From Hymenobacter amundsenii (GTDB taxonomy: Bacteria > Bacteroidota > Bacteroidia > Cytophagales > Hymenobacteraceae): a DNA stretch of 58,878 bases. The stretch spans positions 1-58,878 of the forward strand of contig NZ_NIRR01000027.1 of NCBI RefSeq assembly GCF_002204745.1, in the 5' to 3' direction. Numbering within the stretch: position 1 is the first letter of the stretch; the number at the start of each line of letters is the position of its first letter. Shown here in pieces: positions 27,141 to 35,708 of the stretch. The notes under the pieces were generated by a model that searched no databases, was not told the DNA's origin, and worked only from the letters and a program-made list of their open reading frames with translations. Made by a program: the position numbers and the translations under genes.

Positions 27141-28160
27141 ATGGCTCTCGACCTCAATCATAAATCCATTCTGGTAACCGGCGGTACCGGCTCATTCGGC
27201 AAGCAATTCGTCGAAACCGTGTTCAAGCTCTACCCGCAGGTCAAGCGCCTGGTGGTGTACTCGCGCGATGAGCTCAAGCAGTACGAGATGTCGCAGATAT
27301 TCCCGCACAGCGAGTTCCCAGCCATCCGTTATTTCATCGGTGATGTGCGCGACGCCGACCGGCTCAAGCGGGCCTGCGAGGGCATCGACATTATTGTGCA
27401 TGCCGCTGCCCTTAAACAGGTGCCCGCCGCCGAGTACAATCCGATGGAATGCATCAAAACCAACATTTTCGGGGCCGAAAACGTGATTAACGCCGCCCTC
27501 GACTGCGGTATAACCGATGTCGTAGCGCTGAGCACCGACAAGGCCGCCGCCCCCATCAACCTCTACGGTGCCACCAAGCTCTGCTCCGATAAGCTGTTTG
27601 TGGCTGCCAACAATATGAAGGGCTCGCGCGATTTGCGCTTTTCGGTGGTGCGCTACGGAAACGTAATTGGCTCGCGGGGCTCGGTAGTACCGTTTTTCCT
27701 GCAACGCCGCGAGTCGGGCGTACTGCCCATTACCCATCCCGACATGACGCGCTTTCATATCTCGCTCGATGAGGGCGTGGATTTGGTGCTTTATGCGCTG
27801 GAGCACAGCTGGGGCGGCGAGATATTCGTGCCCAAAATTCCGAGCTACAAAATCACGGAAGTAGCCGAGGCCATCGGCCCCGACTGCCAGCAGGAAATCG
27901 TGGGCATCCGCCCTGGCGAGAAGTTGCACGAGGAGATGATTACCGAAACCGACGCCCTCAGCACCGTCGAGTTGGACAAATATTACGTTATCCTGCCCTT
28001 CACCCCGCGCTGGGACGTGGATGAGTTCATCCGTCACTTCCACGGCCGCCGCGTGGAGGCCGGCTTCCACTACGATTCCAGCAACAACACCGACTGGCTC
28101 ACGGCCGAGCAGATACGCGAGGAAATCCGCCAGCACGTCGACGCAGGGTTTGTAGTGTAG
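27141..28160 (+). CDS. pseB: UDP-N-acetylglucosamine 4,6-dehydratase (inverting), PseB
   Basis: 339 residues. The extended-SDR cofactor loop is ILVTGGTGSFGKQFVETV. The family motifs follow: VVYSRDELKQYEM, FIGDVRDADRLKRA, HAAALKQVPAAEYNPMECIKTN and ALSTDKAAAPINLYGATK. In this group the catalytic residues include Asp132 and Lys133 in STDK and Tyr141 in LYGATK (numbering approximate). PGEKLHEEMITETDA is near the end. It makes the 4-keto sugar that starts CMP-pseudaminic acid synthesis. The stop codon lies inside a palindromic repeat that begins at 28151. Confidence 0.97.
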   Translation: MALDLNHKSILVTGGTGSFGKQFVETVFKLYPQVKRLVVYSRDELKQYEMSQIFPHSEFPAIRYFIGDVRDADRLKRACEGIDIIVHAAALKQVPAAEYNPMECIKTNIFGAENVINAALDCGITDVVALSTDKAAAPINLYGATKLCSDKLFVAANNMKGSRDLRFSVVRYGNVIGSRGSVVPFFLQRRESGVLPITHPDMTRFHISLDEGVDLVLYALEHSWGGEIFVPKIPSYKITEVAEAIGPDCQQEIVGIRPGEKLHEEMITETDALSTVELDKYYVILPFTPRWDVDEFIRHFHGRRVEAGFHYDSSNNTDWLTAEQIREEIRQHVDAGFVV

Positions 28161-28261
28161 GGGCTCGCCCCCGCTCGCCGCGAAAACAATGCGTTGCGGG
28201 CCTCTAGCTACCGGGCGAGGGGTCCGTTTAATGGCGGGCGGGGGCAAGCCCCGCCACTACA
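28151..28261. repeat. Palindromic repeat overlapping the pseB stop codon
   Basis: Arms 28151-28179 (TGTAGTGTAGGGGCTCGCCC...) and 28233-28261 pair with few mismatches, including GGGGCT, GCCCCCG and the outer TGTAGT. The last two codons and stop of pseB are within the left arm. It is the only element of this sequence class in the window. Confidence 0.85.
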
Positions 28262-28306
28262 GTGCACCCCGCCACTTGAGTTAGCCAAACAACTACTCCG
28301 CCGCCA

Positions 28307-28314
28307 TACTTTTG
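28307..28314 (+). promoter_or_regulatory. Candidate -7 box just before pseC (TACTTTTG)
   Basis: TACTTTTG ends 5 nt before the pseC ATG at 28320, so if active it would give a leaderless or nearly leaderless mRNA. No good -33 box was identified. Confidence 0.35.
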
Positions 28315-28319
28315 GGTTT

Positions 28320-29510
28320 ATGAACGCCTCTGATTTCCAGCCCACCCGCCCCATCGCCTACGGTCGTCAGCACATCACCGAGGCCGACGAGCTGGCCGTG
28401 CTCACGGCCCTGCGCTCCGATTATCTCACGCAGGGGCCACTGGTGGCGGAGTTTGAAGAGAAATTCGCGGCTTACGTAGGGGCCGACTACGCCGTGGCCG
28501 TGAGCAACGGCACGGCGGCGCTGCACCTGTGCGCGCTGGCGCTGGGCGTGCAACCCGGCCAGCGCGTCATCACCACTCCCATCACCTTTGCCGCCTCGGC
28601 CAATTGCGTGCGCTACTGCGGCGGCGAGGTCCACTTCGTCGACATCGACCCTGCCACGGCCCTGATTGACCTCGCGGCCGTGCGCCGGCTGCTCGAAAGC
28701 CACTCCAAAGGTTATTTCCACGGCCTGATTCCGGTGGATTTCGCGGGCCTGCCCGTGAACCTGGAGCAGGCGCGGCAGCTCTGCGACGAGTTTGGTCTGT
28801 GGCTGCTCGAAGACAGCTGCCACGCACCCGGCGGCTCGTTTATCGACCAGCAAGGACAGTCGCAGAACTGCGGCAACGGGCAGTTTGCCGATCTGGCTAT
28901 TTTCAGCTTTCACCCCGTCAAGCACATTGCAACCGGCGAGGGCGGCATGATCACCACTAACCGCCGCGACCTGTACGAGCACCTGCTGCGCCTGCGCACC
29001 CACGGCATTACCAAAGACCCCACCCAACTCAGTCGCCCCGACGAAGGCGGCTGGTACATGGAAATGCAGGAACTGGGCTACAACTACCGCCTGCCCGATA
29101 TGCTTTGCGCCCTGGGCATCAGCCAACTCACCCGTGCCGATGCGGGCTTGGCCCGCCGCCGTATGCTGGCCGCCCACTACGACGCGGCCTTTGCCGAAAT
29201 GCCCGCCGTGCAGCCCTTGGCCGGTGCGTTGGGCCACGCCTACCATTTGTATGTGATTCAGGTAGAAGACCGCCGGGGCCTGTACGAGGCGTTGCGCGAG
29301 AAGCAGATTTTTACGCAGGTACACTACATTCCGGTGCATCGTATGCCTTATTACCAGGGCCTGGGCTGGCTGGAGGGTGACTTTCCGCTGGCTGAAGCCT
29401 ACTACGACCACTGCCTGAGCATCCCGCTGTTTCCGAGCCTGACCGATGAGGAGCAGCAGTATGTGATTGATTGCATCCAGGAGTTCGTTTTGCCGAACGA
29501 GGTGCTGTGA
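28320..29510 (+). CDS. pseC: UDP-4-amino-4,6-dideoxy-N-acetyl-beta-L-altrosamine transaminase, PseC
   Basis: 396 residues. DegT/DnrJ/EryC1 fold: VSNGTAALHLCALALGV near 60, ITFAASANCVRYCGGEVHFVDID, LLEDSCHAPGGSF for PLP contact, the PLP-lysine motif FSFHPVKHIATGEGGM, and GYNYRLPDMLCALGISQL. The subgroup-specific YGRQHITEADELAVLTALRSDYLTQGP at the start is typical of PseC. It transfers an amino group to the product of PseB. Its stop overlaps the pseF start in a GTGA quartet (29507-29510), which suggests coupled translation. Confidence 0.95.
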   Translation: MNASDFQPTRPIAYGRQHITEADELAVLTALRSDYLTQGPLVAEFEEKFAAYVGADYAVAVSNGTAALHLCALALGVQPGQRVITTPITFAASANCVRYCGGEVHFVDIDPATALIDLAAVRRLLESHSKGYFHGLIPVDFAGLPVNLEQARQLCDEFGLWLLEDSCHAPGGSFIDQQGQSQNCGNGQFADLAIFSFHPVKHIATGEGGMITTNRRDLYEHLLRLRTHGITKDPTQLSRPDEGGWYMEMQELGYNYRLPDMLCALGISQLTRADAGLARRRMLAAHYDAAFAEMPAVQPLAGALGHAYHLYVIQVEDRRGLYEALREKQIFTQVHYIPVHRMPYYQGLGWLEGDFPLAEAYYDHCLSIPLFPSLTDEEQQYVIDCIQEFVLPNEVL

Positions 29511-30232
29511 AAAAGGTCGGCATCATTTCCCAGGCCCGCATGACCAGCACCCGCCTGCCCGGCAAAGTGCTACGGCCGGTTGGCGGCCGGCCATTGCTCG
29601 ACTATCACGTAGCCCGGCTGCAAGCCAGCGGACTTCCCCTATACCTGGCCACCACCACTAACGCCACCGACGACCCACTGGCCGCCTTCGGTGCGGCCCA
29701 CCAACTGCCCGTCTGGCGCGGCCCCGAAGACGATGTACTAGCCCGCTACCACCAGTGCGCCGCCGCCCACGCCCTCGACGTTATCGTGCGCGTCACCTCC
29801 GACTGCCCGCTGCTTGATGGTTCGCTGCTGGCAGCGGCCGTAGCGCAGTACCTGGCCGCCGACAACCCGCGCCTGTACCTTTCCAACGTGCTGGAGCGCA
29901 CCTACCCACGCGGCTTCGACTTTGAAATATTCTCGCGGGAGCTGCTCAACGAAGCCTTTCAGCACGCCACTACCGCCTCCGACCGGGAGCACGTGACGCC
30001 TTACATCCACCAGAACCGCTCGGGCCAGGTACAGTTTGCCCACGTAACCCGCCCCACCGACCGCAGCGCCTACCGCCTCACGGTAGATACCGCCGAGGAC
30101 TTCGAGCTGATTCGGCGGCTGCTGGAGGAGTATCAGGCCGATACACTGGGAGCCGAGGAGCTGATTACGCTACTTGAGGAACGTCCGGAACTAGCGGCGC
30201 TTAACGCGCATATCGAGCAGAAGAAGCTGTAG
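29507..30232 (+). CDS. pseF: Pseudaminic acid cytidylyltransferase-like protein, PseF
   Basis: 241 residues, GTG start at 29507 overlapping the pseC stop by 4 nt. The SpsF/PseF-type nucleotidyltransferase opens VGIISQARMTSTRLPGKVLRPVGGRPLLDYH, and then has VWRGPEDDVLARYHQCA and VIVRVTSDCPLLDG. The conserved YPRGFDFEIFSRELLNEA segment and SDREHVTPYI support sugar-acid activation. It would couple CTP to pseudaminic acid to give CMP-pseudaminic acid. Family members have also been called glycosyltransferases, so CTP use is inferred from context. The gene that follows is unrelated and AT-rich. Confidence 0.87.
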   Translation: MKKVGIISQARMTSTRLPGKVLRPVGGRPLLDYHVARLQASGLPLYLATTTNATDDPLAAFGAAHQLPVWRGPEDDVLARYHQCAAAHALDVIVRVTSDCPLLDGSLLAAAVAQYLAADNPRLYLSNVLERTYPRGFDFEIFSRELLNEAFQHATTASDREHVTPYIHQNRSGQVQFAHVTRPTDRSAYRLTVDTAEDFELIRRLLEEYQADTLGAEELITLLEERPELAALNAHIEQKKL

Positions 30233-30283
30233 AGTTAAATTACGTTTATCATCTGTTCCAGAAGTCTTATAATACACTGTCGC

Positions 30284-30805
30284 ATGCGTCAACAGAAGCG
30301 CGTAACACGCCATCTTTTTTATTTCACTAAGCTGAAGGCTTGGGATACCATTACGATTACAGCATACCTATTTTTATCGCTACTACTTTGGCAATATTCT
30401 AAAATAAGTGAATACAGTGAAGCAGGAGATGCTATTTTCTGTTACGGAATTTTCACCCAACTATTCCTTTATTTCATGAATTATAAATCACTTCGCAATG
30501 CCTCCGTGTATTTTTTCTGGGTTTTGGTAGGCTTTATACACTTCGTAGTGTATTTCTACTTAAAGGACAATCCAGCACTACAGATAGCCAACAAACATCC
30601 TGTAACTATATTAAGAAATACTATTTTTCTTTTGCTATTATTTCAAATTTTGCGTTTTATCAGCCTAAAATTCCAAGCAATGGAATTGGTAGCCGTGGGC
30701 CGAGGGCCGATTGACGCATTTGATGGAAGGAAAATAACTATAATAGATTCAATATCTACTATTTTTTATTCGGCATCTACGATAATATTATCACTCATTG
30801 ATTAG
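30284..30805 (+). CDS. AT-rich hypothetical integral membrane protein inside the pse operon
   Basis: 173 residues. Four hydrophobic segments are visible (TITAYLFLSLLLWQY, AIFCYGIFTQLFLYFM, ASVYFFWVLVGFIHFVVYFY, NTIFLLLLFQILRFI) and the start is basic (MRQQKRVTRH). No known domain was recognised. Base and codon use (ATA, AGA, AAT, TTA) are strikingly unlike its GC-rich neighbours, suggesting recent acquisition. It sits 51 nt after pseF and 10 nt before pseG-H, in the same direction. It may be a glycan-locus accessory or a passenger. Confidence 0.65.
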   Translation: MRQQKRVTRHLFYFTKLKAWDTITITAYLFLSLLLWQYSKISEYSEAGDAIFCYGIFTQLFLYFMNYKSLRNASVYFFWVLVGFIHFVVYFYLKDNPALQIANKHPVTILRNTIFLLLLFQILRFISLKFQAMELVAVGRGPIDAFDGRKITIIDSISTIFYSASTIILSLID

Positions 30806-30815
30806 CGAAAGTCCC

Positions 30816-32297
30816 ATGCGCCTCCTCCTCCGAGCCGATGGAAACGCCCGCATTGGCCTGGGCCACGTGATGCGCCTGCTGGCGCTGGCCGAAATCCTGC
30901 GGCCCGATTTCGCGGAGCAGGTTTTCCTTATTCGCGAACCCGATGATGCCTTAGCGAAACAGTTGGCGGTGGCGGGCGTGGCGGTGCTGGCCCTGCCCAT
31001 TCGCACCCTGCCCGAAGAAGCCGCCGACCTCGCCGCCCGCGTGCTCCGGCCCACCGACGTGCTGGTGCTCGACGGCTACGATTTCCGCTACGATTACCAG
31101 AACACCATGCGCGGGGCCGTGCACCGCCTCATCTGCCTTGACGATTTGCACGCCTTCCCGCTGGCCGCCGACCTGGTGCTCAACCCCGCTGGCGGCCCCA
31201 CGGCGGCCGATTACGAGCTACGCCAGCCCGGGGCCCGTCTGCTTAGCGGCCCCGCCTACGCCCCGCTGCGGGCCGCGTTCCGCGAGGCTGATCCGGGCGA
31301 AGATGCCGCGGCGGCCCCCGACCCGTTTACCGTGTTCGTGTGCCTGGGCGGTGCCGACCCTACCCACCAGACCCGGCGCGTGGCCACCGAGCTGCTAGCC
31401 CTACCGATGGTGGCGCAGGTGCATGCGGTAGTCGGCAGCGCCTACCAGGGCTGGGAGGCGCTGCACGCCTGGGCCGCCGGCCAGCCCAACCTCTCGCTGC
31501 ACCGCCACCTGGGCGCTGCGGAGCTGGCCGCGCTTATGCGCCGCTGCGGCGCGGCCGTGTGTTCGGCCAGCACTATCAGCTACGAGTACTGTGCGGCCGG
31601 CGGCGGCCTGCTGCTGCTGCTGCCCACCGCCGAAAACCAGCACGACCTCGACCACTACCTGCGCGCCGCCGGCCTGGCCCGGCCCTTCACCGCGGCCCCC
31701 AACATCCTCACCTCGCCCGAAGTCGGCCGGTTGGCCGCGCAGTTGCGGGCCGCCCAGCGCCGGGTGTTCGACGGGCAGGCCCCAATGCGCCTGCGCCAAG
31801 AGCTGCGGGCCCTGCTGCTGCCCCCGCCGCCTTTTGCCCTGCGCCCTGCCACGGCCACCGACTCGGCCCAACTGCTGGCCTGGACCAACGAGCCGGCCGT
31901 GCGACGGTTTTCTTTCAATGCTGAGCCCGTGGCCGAAGCCGACCATGAGCGGTGGTTTGCGGCCCGACTAGCCGACGACCACGCCCTGCTGCTGCTGGCC
32001 CAGGATGCCGCCACGGGCCGTTCAGCCGGCCTCATTAGGTTTGCGGTGGAAGCCGAAACTGCCACGCTTAGTTACCTGCTTGACCCCGATTTCCGAGGCC
32101 GGGGTTTGGCACCGCTGTTGTTGCTGGCCGGCACCCGGCGGCTGTTGGCGCAATTTGCGCAGGTGCGCCGGGTGCTGGGCCACGTGCAGGCTGCCAACGC
32201 CGCCTCGGTGCACGCCTTCGAGCGGGCGGGTTTTCAGCGGCAAACTATGGTGAGTCCGGCTAATTCACTTATGTTTACCTGGCTGGGACCGGGGTGA
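30816..32297 (+). CDS. pseG: Bifunctional PseG-PseH: UDP-sugar hydrolase fused to GNAT N-acetyltransferase
   Basis: 493 residues. The N-terminal part (1 to about 340) is PseG: MRLLLRADGNARIGLGHVMRLLALAEIL, HRLICLDDLHAFPLAADLVLNP, FVCLGGADPTHQTRRVATELL and ICSASTISYEYCA-like motifs (here AVCSASTISYEYCAAG). A linker leads to a GNAT domain (about 345-493) with FALRPATATDSAQLLAWTNEPAVRRFSF, YLLDPDFRGRGLAPLLLLAG for acetyl-CoA, and NAASVHAFERAGF. PseH acetylates the 4-amino group; PseG then removes UDP. A fused pair is reported in other genomes and fits channelling. No separate pseH is seen. Confidence 0.92.
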   Translation: MRLLLRADGNARIGLGHVMRLLALAEILRPDFAEQVFLIREPDDALAKQLAVAGVAVLALPIRTLPEEAADLAARVLRPTDVLVLDGYDFRYDYQNTMRGAVHRLICLDDLHAFPLAADLVLNPAGGPTAADYELRQPGARLLSGPAYAPLRAAFREADPGEDAAAAPDPFTVFVCLGGADPTHQTRRVATELLALPMVAQVHAVVGSAYQGWEALHAWAAGQPNLSLHRHLGAAELAALMRRCGAAVCSASTISYEYCAAGGGLLLLLPTAENQHDLDHYLRAAGLARPFTAAPNILTSPEVGRLAAQLRAAQRRVFDGQAPMRLRQELRALLLPPPPFALRPATATDSAQLLAWTNEPAVRRFSFNAEPVAEADHERWFAARLADDHALLLLAQDAATGRSAGLIRFAVEAETATLSYLLDPDFRGRGLAPLLLLAGTRRLLAQFAQVRRVLGHVQAANAASVHAFERAGFQRQTMVSPANSLMFTWLGPG

Positions 32298-32330
32298 TTT
32301 CACCTACTATTTTTAGGACGACTATTGTAT

Positions 32331-33041
32331 ATGACCGCTATTACGTCGCCGCGCGATAATTCGCAGCGGGCCTCTCAGAGCCGCCTCTTATTCCAGCTTA
32401 CCATCGCCCTTAGCGCCGTTGGGCTGGTAGCCGACGTATTGTTTATGGATCTGCCGGCCGATTATCCGCTGGAGAATCCATCCGGATTCGGGCAGACGCT
32501 GCTGCTGGCGCAAAGCGGGCTGGCTTTTTTACAGATTCCGGTACGGGTGCTGACGATTGTGTTTTTCCTGCAATGGTTCCGGCGGGCTTACTTTAACCTG
32601 CGCCTGCTGGGCCAACGGCCCGACCATTCGGACAGCTGGGCAGTTATCTGCTGGTTTATTCCAATTCTGAGCCTGTTCCGACCCTACTCCATCATGAAAG
32701 AAATCTGGTACGGTACTGGGGCTACCACCGGGGCAGGTACCGATTCGCGGACCGTGTTGCGCTGGTGGTGGCTGGCCTACATTGTTCATTATGGATTGGG
32801 GCAGATGGCCGGAAAAGCCCAAATGAAGGCCGAAACGATGGCGCAGCTCCAGAGTGCCTCCTCGCTGAGCATCATTTCCAGTTTAGCTGATATGGCCTCA
32901 GCGGCCCTTTCCATCCTGGTTATCGGGCATGTGCACCGGGCCGAGCAGCGGCTTCAATTGCGGAGCCAGATTGCCGGATTGGGTGGTCCGGCTCCTGAGC
33001 CTGAGTCGCTGCTACCTACCGAGGAGGAAAGCTACGGCTAG
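32331..33041 (+). CDS. DUF4328 membrane protein
   Basis: 236 residues from ATG 32331. DUF4328 signature elements are visible: several hydrophobic segments (LFQLTIALSAVGLVADVLF, LAFLQIPVRVLTIVFFLQWFRRAYFNL), SWAVICWFIPILSLFRPYSIMKEIWYG, and WWWLAYIVHYGLG. About four to five membrane helices. The family has no known activity. It lies between pseG-H and pseI in the same direction with 33-nt and 36-nt gaps, so it is likely in the operon. Confidence 0.85.
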   Translation: MTAITSPRDNSQRASQSRLLFQLTIALSAVGLVADVLFMDLPADYPLENPSGFGQTLLLAQSGLAFLQIPVRVLTIVFFLQWFRRAYFNLRLLGQRPDHSDSWAVICWFIPILSLFRPYSIMKEIWYGTGATTGAGTDSRTVLRWWWLAYIVHYGLGQMAGKAQMKAETMAQLQSASSLSIISSLADMASAALSILVIGHVHRAEQRLQLRSQIAGLGGPAPEPESLLPTEEESYG

Positions 33042-33065
33042 AGCCCGGGCTAGCAACGGACTGCG

Positions 33066-33073
33066 TATTTTTG
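33066..33073 (+). promoter_or_regulatory. Candidate -7 box just before pseI (TATTTTTG)
   Basis: TATTTTTG fits TAnnTTTG and ends 4 nt before the pseI ATG at 33078. If used, the transcript would begin at or near the start codon. There is no clear -33 box. Confidence 0.3.
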
Positions 33074-33077
33074 CTCC

Positions 33078-34118
33078 ATGACGATTTCCTTTGGCTCCCG
33101 CCTCGTAGGCCCCGACCAGCCCCCGTTCATCATTGCCGAGCTCAGCGGCAACCACAACCAGGACCTCAGCCGGGGCTTGGCCATTGTGGATGCCGTGGCC
33201 GCCGCCGGGGCCCACGCCATCAAGCTCCAGACCTACACCGCCGATACCATGACCCTGCCCGGGGCCTACCGCATCGACGACCCCACCTCGCTCTGGTACG
33301 GCCGCGAGCTGCACGAGCTCTACCAGCAGGCCCACACGCCCTGGGAGTGGCACAAGCCGCTGTTCGATAGAGCCCGGGAGCACGGCATGGTGGCCTTCAG
33401 CTCGCCGTTTGATGAAACGGCCGTCGATTTTCTGGAAACTCTCGAAGTGCCGGCCTACAAAATCGCCTCCTTCGAGAACACCGACTGGCCGCTGCTCCGG
33501 AAAGTGGCCGCCACCGGCAAGCCCGTTATTATGAGCACTGGGGCCAGCACCCTGGCCGAAGTAGCCGAGGCCATGGACGTGCTGCGTGAAGCCGGCTGCC
33601 GCGAGCTGGTGCTGCTCAAGTGTACCAGCACCTACCCCGCCACGCCCCAGAACACCAACCTCCGTACCCTGCCCCACTTCCAGCAGCTCTTCCCCGATGC
33701 GCTGGTGGGCCTCTCCGACCATACCATGGGCGTGGGCGCCTCGGTGGCCGCCGTGGCCCTCGGCGCCTGCGTCATCGAGAAGCACGTCACCCTACGCCGC
33801 GCCGATGGCGGCGTGGATTCGGCCTTTTCGCTGGAGCCCGAGGAAGTGGCCCTGCTGGTCACCGAAACCGAGCGGGCCTGGCAGGCCCTGGGTCAGGTAC
33901 AGTATGGCGTGCAACGGGCCGAAGAAAAAAGCCGCCTCTACAAACGCTCGCTATACGTGGCCCAAAACGTGCAGGCCGGCGAAGTTTTTACCCGCGAAAA
34001 CCTGCGCGTAGTGCGCCCCGGCGACGGCCTGCCGCCCCGCTACTTCGACCAGATTCTAGGCAAACCCAGCCGCCAGGCCCTCTCAGCCGGCACTCCTCTC
34101 ACTTGGGAAGCCTTGTAA
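33078..34118 (+). CDS. pseI: Pseudaminic acid synthase, PseI
   Basis: 346 residues. The NeuB-family TIM barrel (1 to about 270) begins PPFIIAELSGNHNQDLSRGLAIVDAVAAAGAHAIKLQTYTADTMT, with YKIASFENTDWPLLR, IMSTGASTLAEV, LLKCTSTYPATPQNTNLRTL and GLSDHTMGVGASVAAVALGACVIEKHVT. The C-terminal SAF/antifreeze-like domain is SLYVAQNVQAGEVFTRENLRVVRPGDGLPP. It condenses the altrose derivative released by PseG with phosphoenolpyruvate to yield pseudaminic acid. Legionaminic or sialic acid synthases are close relatives, but the upstream genes argue for pseudaminic acid. Confidence 0.95.
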   Translation: MTISFGSRLVGPDQPPFIIAELSGNHNQDLSRGLAIVDAVAAAGAHAIKLQTYTADTMTLPGAYRIDDPTSLWYGRELHELYQQAHTPWEWHKPLFDRAREHGMVAFSSPFDETAVDFLETLEVPAYKIASFENTDWPLLRKVAATGKPVIMSTGASTLAEVAEAMDVLREAGCRELVLLKCTSTYPATPQNTNLRTLPHFQQLFPDALVGLSDHTMGVGASVAAVALGACVIEKHVTLRRADGGVDSAFSLEPEEVALLVTETERAWQALGQVQYGVQRAEEKSRLYKRSLYVAQNVQAGEVFTRENLRVVRPGDGLPPRYFDQILGKPSRQALSAGTPLTWEAL

Positions 34119-34162
34119 TGATTATGGCGAATGTGTGAACCGTATTTCGCAATATGAACCAT

Positions 34163-34266
34163 AGAACGACTGTGGCGCAAAGCTCCAGCTTCGCGTATCG
34201 TTGAACATACTCGTCTGGCAGTCAGCAACGACACGCGAAGCTGGAGCTTCGCGCTACGGCCGTTCT
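34163..34266. repeat. 41-bp imperfect palindrome after pseI
   Basis: Arms 34163-34203 and 34226-34266 pair over 41 nt with a few mismatches; the core GAAGCTCCAGCTTCGCG (itself nearly self-complementary) appears on both sides. It is about 45 nt from the pseI stop and could act as a transcription-attenuating hairpin. Confidence 0.9.
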
Positions 34267-34311
34267 GCCGTTCGTGCTACAAGCTTTTGTCACATTCCAC
34301 CCGTTCAATAG

Positions 34312-35664
34312 ATGTCCCATTCCCCACCCCCACCCAAATCGTCAGGCTCCCCCCTCTCCGGCGGAGAGGGGGGCCGGGGGGGTGAGGTGGACCGCCTGTG
34401 CGATATTCTGCAACTGCGCTTCACCGACCTGTTTGCCTCGCTGCCCCCCCACACCCTGGAGCCGATTTCGCCAGCCAGCCCCTGGAAACGGCTGCTGAAA
34501 GTGCTGGGCTACGCTGGGCTGCGGCTGGTGGGCAACATGTTCCAAAAAGTGCGCAACCCGGAGCAGCTGGGCGGCAAGGTGTGGCTCTACGTGGTGAGCC
34601 AGAACAACTACGACTCCCTACACTTTCTGCGCGAAGCCCTGCCGGATGCCGTAATGGTGGCTGGCCAAAACAAGCAAATCGGGCGCTATAACGGGCAAGT
34701 GAACCGGCTGTCGTTACGGCGCAAGCTGCTCTACTACGGCCAGCTGCCAGGCGTGTACCAGTCGTTGCGGCGCACGGAGGGCCAGCGGGCCTGGCGGTTT
34801 TTCGATCTGATTTTCAACGCCGTCGGCTACTACGAAGTGTACCGGCGGGCGTTGCGCCATTACCGACCCCGGGCCGTGGTGTTTGCCAACGACCACAACG
34901 ACGACGCCCGCGCTCTGCTGCTGGCCTGCCAGGCCGAGGGCGTGCCCACCGCCTACGTGCAGCATGCCAGCGTGAGCACCAACTTCCCGCCGCTGGGTTT
35001 CGATCTGAGCCTGCTGGAAGGCCAGGACGCGCTGGACAAGTACCGCCAATGCGGCCCCATAGCCGGCCGGGTGGAATTGGTGGGCATGCCCAAGGCCGAT
35101 GCCTTTCTGGTCCGCCGCAACCGCGCGCCCGCCGTGCGTCGGGTGGCGGTGGCCTGCAACACCCTCGACGACACGGCCGCCATCACGTCCGCCCTCGACT
35201 ACCTACTGGCTCAGTTCCCCGACCTCACCTTCACCCTCCGCCCCCACCCTGGCGACACCCGCGACTTCTCGTTTCTGGACACCAGACACCCGGCGCTGCA
35301 GTTTTCCGATGCCCGCCAGCAAAACGTATTCGAGTTTTTGAGTGAGCACGATGCGCTGATTGCCGCCGACACTAGCACCCACCTCGAAGCCACGCTGCTC
35401 AATCTGGCCAGCGTATATTTCCGCTTCGGCACCCACGGCCTGACCAAGGACTACTACGGCTACGTGGCCCACGGCCTGATAGAGCGGGCCAATTCGCTGC
35501 CGGCCTTAGGTGAGTGGCTGCGGCAGGTGCAGTTGGCCAAGCCGGCCGATTTATACCAGCGGGCCGCCTACTACAACGCCACCCTGGGCACCCCCGACGA
35601 AGGCTACAGCCAGCAGCGGGCGGCGCGGGTACTGCAGGAGTGGCTGGCCGAAGTTCGGGCATAA
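34312..35664 (+). CDS. Putative surface-carbohydrate glycosyl/glycerophosphotransferase (GT-B-like)
   Basis: 450 residues from ATG 34312. The first 25 (PPPKSSGSPLSGGEGGRGGE) come from a GC-rich palindrome, so translation may really start downstream, for example GTG 34387. The rest has ALRHYRPRAVVFANDHNDDARALLLACQAEGVPTAYVQHASVSTNFPPLGFDLSLLEG, RVELVGMPKADAFL, TFTLRPHPGDTRDF and VFEFLSEHDALIAADTSTHLEATLLN. These are features of capsule-related GT-B proteins with a nucleotide-sugar C-domain. It is likely to use or modify the pseudaminic acid glycan. Donor and acceptor are not known. Confidence 0.7.
   Translation: MSHSPPPPKSSGSPLSGGEGGRGGEVDRLCDILQLRFTDLFASLPPHTLEPISPASPWKRLLKVLGYAGLRLVGNMFQKVRNPEQLGGKVWLYVVSQNNYDSLHFLREALPDAVMVAGQNKQIGRYNGQVNRLSLRRKLLYYGQLPGVYQSLRRTEGQRAWRFFDLIFNAVGYYEVYRRALRHYRPRAVVFANDHNDDARALLLACQAEGVPTAYVQHASVSTNFPPLGFDLSLLEGQDALDKYRQCGPIAGRVELVGMPKADAFLVRRNRAPAVRRVAVACNTLDDTAAITSALDYLLAQFPDLTFTLRPHPGDTRDFSFLDTRHPALQFSDARQQNVFEFLSEHDALIAADTSTHLEATLLNLASVYFRFGTHGLTKDYYGYVAHGLIERANSLPALGEWLRQVQLAKPADLYQRAAYYNATLGTPDEGYSQQRAARVLQEWLAEVRA
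34349..34373. repeat. GC-rich palindrome inside a coding frame (CCCCTCTCC/GGAGAGGGG type)
   Basis: CCCCCCTCTCCG and CGGAGAGGGGGG face each other across a very short centre. Palindromes of this type are widespread intergenic repeats in bacterial genomes. Here one falls at the 5' end of the ORF at 34312-35664. Confidence 0.75.
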
Positions 35665-35708
35665 CCTGGCGCAGCGGTTCGCCGAGCTGTTCTGATTTAC
35701 TTTGTGGC

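Noticed and set aside
27192..28247. 351-codon minus-strand ORF opposite pseB
   Set aside because: Antisense to a well-supported gene; composition is that of a mirrored codon pattern.
28293..29411. 372-codon minus-strand ORF opposite pseC
   Set aside because: Antisense shadow of pseC.
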